In this document: piece by piece, positions 61,601-64,000 of the stretch
Layout of the letters: every line of letters starts with the position of its first letter
How positions within the stretch are numbered: position 1 is the stretch's first letter
DNA from: DSVZ01 sp964568145
GTDB taxonomy: Bacteria > Verrucomicrobiota > Verrucomicrobiia > Limisphaerales > J093
DNA length: 64,000 nucleotides
NCBI GenBank assembly: GCA_964568145.1
Contig: CAZMOZ010000016.1
Location: forward strand, 1-64,000
Reading direction: 5' to 3'
The notes under the pieces: model-generated
What the model was told of the DNA's origin: nothing
The model's database searches: none
The model's input: only the letters and a program-made list of their open reading frames with translations
Made by a program: the position numbers and the translations under genes

Positions 61601-62263
61601 ATGACAAAACGGGCGCGTAGAGGGTTGGTGACCGCAGCCACGTCAATCTCGCTCTGGCCGGCGGTCGTGTATGGCGTCACCGGTGTCACCTTCGAATTCC
61701 GGGACGCCGCGGGCGATACGCTTGGCGGGCCGAACGAGACCCAAGTTCTTCAGGGTGGTTCGTTCTCGGTGGAGGCGTGGATACACGCGTCCGAACCCGT
61801 GGCCGTGGTGAGCTTCAAGGTGAGCTTCCTCGAGTACTTCTGGACGGAGCCCGCCACGTTCATCATCAATGCCGCTCCCGACCGAAGCGGCAGCGACTTC
61901 GTCAATTCAAACACCATAGACAGCATGGTTCCCGGCGAAAAGCTGGTGCCGGAAAACGACAGCGACCTGGGTGCCTTTATTGACCCCCCGGGCTGGGCTG
62001 AAGGTGATAAGTTTATCGTGCGACTTTCATTGTTCGTGGACCCCAGCATGCCGGTGGGCACTTACACCCTCGGCCGCGGAGCTTTTGGATTTTCCTGGGG
62101 CCGGCCTGAGGAAGGCGGCGAATACGAGTTCGCTGATTTCACGCCCTACTACGTGCATGTCCTGGCCGTGCCCGAGCCTGGCGAATACGCCTTGGGCGCG
62201 GGGCTCGGTCTGCTGGGCATGGCGGCCTTTCGTCGGTACCGGAAGGATCACAACGCCAGGTAA
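61601..62263 (+). CDS. PEP-CTERM sorted exported protein
   Basis: 220 residues from the ATG at 61601 (MTKRARRGLVTAATSISLWP), a basic start and signal peptide. The middle is a beta-rich exported domain (VAVVSFKVSFLEYF, KFIVRLSLFVDPSMPVGTYT). The C-terminus is a clear PEP-CTERM: VPEPGEYALGAGLGLLGMAA followed by FRRYRK. Such proteins are processed by an exosortase, not seen in this window, and placed at the cell surface with exopolysaccharide. Function of the domain unknown. Confidence 0.88.
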   Translation: MTKRARRGLVTAATSISLWPAVVYGVTGVTFEFRDAAGDTLGGPNETQVLQGGSFSVEAWIHASEPVAVVSFKVSFLEYFWTEPATFIINAAPDRSGSDFVNSNTIDSMVPGEKLVPENDSDLGAFIDPPGWAEGDKFIVRLSLFVDPSMPVGTYTLGRGAFGFSWGRPEEGGEYEFADFTPYYVHVLAVPEPGEYALGAGLGLLGMAAFRRYRKDHNAR

Positions 62264-62283
62264 TCCGAGGCACCCATCTTCTG

Positions 62284-62310
62284 GCCGGCGGGGTTTTCCG
62301 CCGGCTTTTT
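62284..62310 (+). terminator. Rho-independent terminator behind the PEP-CTERM gene
   Basis: GCCGGCGG at 62284-62291 pairs with CCGCCGGC at 62298-62305 around a six-base loop and is followed by TTTTTG. It starts 20 bases after the stop codon. Confidence 0.88.
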
Positions 62311-62441
62311 GTTTTGTCAAACGGCTCGCGTGCGGAGGTTTTCACGCTTCCAGCGTTGAACATCGTACGGGCAGTGGCACCTTGGCTTCCAGAGTGCGAC
62401 GCCTGCTCAGTCAAACGCAGTCCAAACGGAATGGTCGCGGC

Positions 62442-64000
62442 ATGCTGGCCCTGCGCGCGGCTGGTTGTTCCCGACCCGGCCGCGGGTGGTGGGGTTTGTG
62501 GACGGCGCTCTGGCTCGCCGGGCTTGGCTACCCGGCTTTCGGCGCCGAAACCGTGCGAGACGCGCGCGAGCATCTCATCGCCGGCCGGCACCTCGACGCC
62601 ATCGCCGCCGCCCAGCGCGCGCTAGCAGACCGGGACGACCTCGAGGAATGGAACCTGATTTTGGGCGAAGGCCTGTTGCGCATCGGGCGCTACCCGGAGG
62701 CCGGTCAGGCCGTCACCAACGCGCTGGCCCGGCTGCCCCGCAGCATCCGCCTGCGCTGGCTGGGGCAGGAGGCGTTTCGCCGCAACGGCCAGGCCGAAGC
62801 CACCCAGCGCGCCGTTCAGGAAATCCTCGAGCTGGTCTCCGGCCGGCCGTTCGCGTATCGCGACCCGGCCGAGCTCGTGGTCTTCGGCCAGGCGGCGCTG
62901 CGGCGCGGCGCCGATCCCAAGCAGGTGCTGGATCGCGTCTTCGCCGCGGCGAAAAAAGCCGAACCGCCAGTCCGCGAAGCCTGGCTGGCGGCGGGCGAAC
63001 TCGCCTTGGAGAAACGCGACTTCGCCCTGGCCGCCCGCACCTTCCAGGAGGGCCTCCAGCGGTTGCCCGACGATCCCGACCTCCAGTTCGGCCTCGCCCG
63101 GGCCTACGCCCCCAGCGACACCCCGTTGATGCTGACCGCGATCGAGGCCGCGCTGGCGCGCAACTCCAACCACTCCGGCGTCCTGCAGCTCCTGGCCGAG
63201 CACCGGATTGACGAGGAAGACTACGCCGCCGCCGAGGCCTTGTACGGGCGCGTCCGCGAGGTGAACCCGTACGATCCCGAGGCCTGGGCCGGGCACGCGC
63301 TGGTGGCGCACCTGCAAAACCAGCCACACCGCGAGCAGACGGCCCGCGAGATGGCGCTGCGCTTCTGGACCAACAACCCGCACGTGGACCACTTCATCGG
63401 CCGCAAGCTCTCGCAAAAGTACCGCTTCGCCGAAGGCGCGGCCTGCCAGCGGCGCGCCCTGGCCTTTGATCCGGACTTTCTGCCGGCCCGGGCCCAGCTT
63501 GCGCTGGATCTGCTGCGGCTGGGTGAAGACGCCGAAGGCTGGCGCCTGGCGCAGGAGGTGCATGAGCGCGACCCCTACGACGTGGCGGCGAACAACCTCG
63601 TGACCCTGCGGGACGCCACAGCCCGGTTCGCCACGCTTACCAACGAGCACTTCACGTTGCGCATGAGCGCGCATGAGGCGGCGTTGTACGGTGCGCGCGC
63701 GCTGGCCTTGCTGGAAAAGGCCCGCGAGCGGCTCACCAGCCGTTACGATGTCACGCTCACCCGGCCGGTGCTGGTCGAAATCTTCCCGGAGCAAAAGGAC
63801 TTTGCCGTGCGGACGTTCGGGATGCCGGAGAACCACGGCTTCCTCGGCGTGTGCTTCGGCCACGTCATCACGGCCAACAGCCCTGCGGCGCGCCCCGGCC
63901 AGCGGTTCAATTGGGAATCCATGCTCTGGCACGAGTTCGCCCACGTTGTGACCTTGCAACTGACGCGCAACCGCATGCCGCGCTGGCTCAGCGAGGGCAT
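62442..64000 (+). CDS. TPR protein with peptidase-MA-like zinc motif (runs off the right edge)
   Basis: At least 519 residues, open to the window edge. The ATG at 62442 leads to a signal-like segment (GLWTALWLAGLGYPAFGA). Then come TPR-type repeats (NLILGEGLLRIGRYPEAGQA, ARTFQEGLQRLPDDPDLQFG, AEALYGRVREVNPYDPEAWA). Near the end HEFAHVVTLQL gives an HExxH zinc site, followed by MPRWLSEG, where the Glu of a gluzincin/peptidase-MA site is expected. A secreted or membrane-associated metallopeptidase with a TPR region is likely. No stop is seen in the window. Confidence 0.78.
   Translation, partial: MLALRAAGCSRPGRGWWGLWTALWLAGLGYPAFGAETVRDAREHLIAGRHLDAIAAAQRALADRDDLEEWNLILGEGLLRIGRYPEAGQAVTNALARLPRSIRLRWLGQEAFRRNGQAEATQRAVQEILELVSGRPFAYRDPAELVVFGQAALRRGADPKQVLDRVFAAAKKAEPPVREAWLAAGELALEKRDFALAARTFQEGLQRLPDDPDLQFGLARAYAPSDTPLMLTAIEAALARNSNHSGVLQLLAEHRIDEEDYAAAEALYGRVREVNPYDPEAWAGHALVAHLQNQPHREQTAREMALRFWTNNPHVDHFIGRKLSQKYRFAEGAACQRRALAFDPDFLPARAQLALDLLRLGEDAEGWRLAQEVHERDPYDVAANNLVTLRDATARFATLTNEHFTLRMSAHEAALYGARALALLEKARERLTSRYDVTLTRPVLVEIFPEQKDFAVRTFGMPENHGFLGVCFGHVITANSPAARPGQRFNWESMLWHEFAHVVTLQLTRNRMPRWLSEG

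Overview
The window is GC-rich bacterial DNA, with densely packed genes on both strands and many long antisense open frames that are only codon shadows. The gene set points to a diderm of the phylum Verrucomicrobiota, probably near the Pedosphaerales/Limisphaerales. The evidence is: lipid A and KDO genes (lpxD, kdsD); a TonB system built on DUF3450 and two ExbB-type proteins; Tat-exported Gfo/Idh/MocA oxidoreductases; a PEP-CTERM protein; and a microcompartment locus of the planctomycete-verrucomicrobia (PV) kind, with BMC-H and BMC-P shell genes but no BMC-T gene. This placement is inference from gene content; no rRNA gene is present, and I found no tRNA, CRISPR array or insertion sequence.

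Layout. 0-9 kb (minus strand): an energy-transduction operon, DUF3450, ExbB fused to a coiled coil, ExbB, ExbD, TonB, a TPR protein, a TonB-dependent receptor and a secreted protein cut by the window edge. 9-10.4 kb holds no convincing gene, only one strong hairpin. 10.4-18 kb: an SGNH hydrolase, nrdR with an overlapping unknown gene, a Tat-exported sugar-isomerase-like protein, a Tat-exported oxidoreductase and a secreted glycoside-hydrolase-like protein. 18.2-19.3 kb: a putative toxin-antitoxin pair. 19.5-35.1 kb: mostly housekeeping and envelope genes (DUF362, TPR lipoprotein, lpxD, panD, TraB-like, PspC, polyprenyl synthase, ECF sigma with a putative anti-sigma factor, CvpA-like, an esterase, kdsD-pheA-scpB-scpA). 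35.3-36.6 kb: a frameshifted RHS remnant. 37-44 kb: the three AmmeMemoRadiSam genes, split by an M20 peptidase, a glycosyltransferase and a flippase. 44.2-46.7 kb: a GlcD-like dehydrogenase and a HEAT-repeat protein.

46.9-57.4 kb is the PV-type microcompartment locus. A DeoR-family regulator is divergent from pduL, three BMC-H genes, acetate kinase, three BMC-P genes, a CoA-acylating aldehyde dehydrogenase, a class II aldolase and an unrecognised 440-residue protein with a C-terminal helix resembling an encapsulation peptide. By family knowledge the aldolase splits a deoxysugar phosphate (fuculose or rhamnulose type) to DHAP and lactaldehyde. The dehydrogenase, PduL and AckA then take the aldehyde through an acyl-CoA and acyl phosphate to an acid plus ATP. 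Unusual here are: a four-helix-bundle (23S rRNA intervening-sequence type) gene bracketed by a 12-bp inverted repeat inside the operon; related empty inverted-repeat pairs in other operon gaps; a short-repeat expansion inside the linker of the 440-residue protein; and a DUF2442 gene with a nonsense-broken DUF4160 partner.

57.4-64 kb: a second ECF sigma/putative anti-sigma pair, a degenerate receiver-like protein, a cytosolic Gfo/Idh/MocA oxidoreductase, a PEP-CTERM protein and a TPR/peptidase-MA-like protein cut by the right edge.

Across the window, intergenic gaps carry several families of dispersed repeats. The most distinctive is a roughly 60-bp palindrome with CCGAAAACCGAAGTT-type arms and one of two alternative cores, present in five copies.
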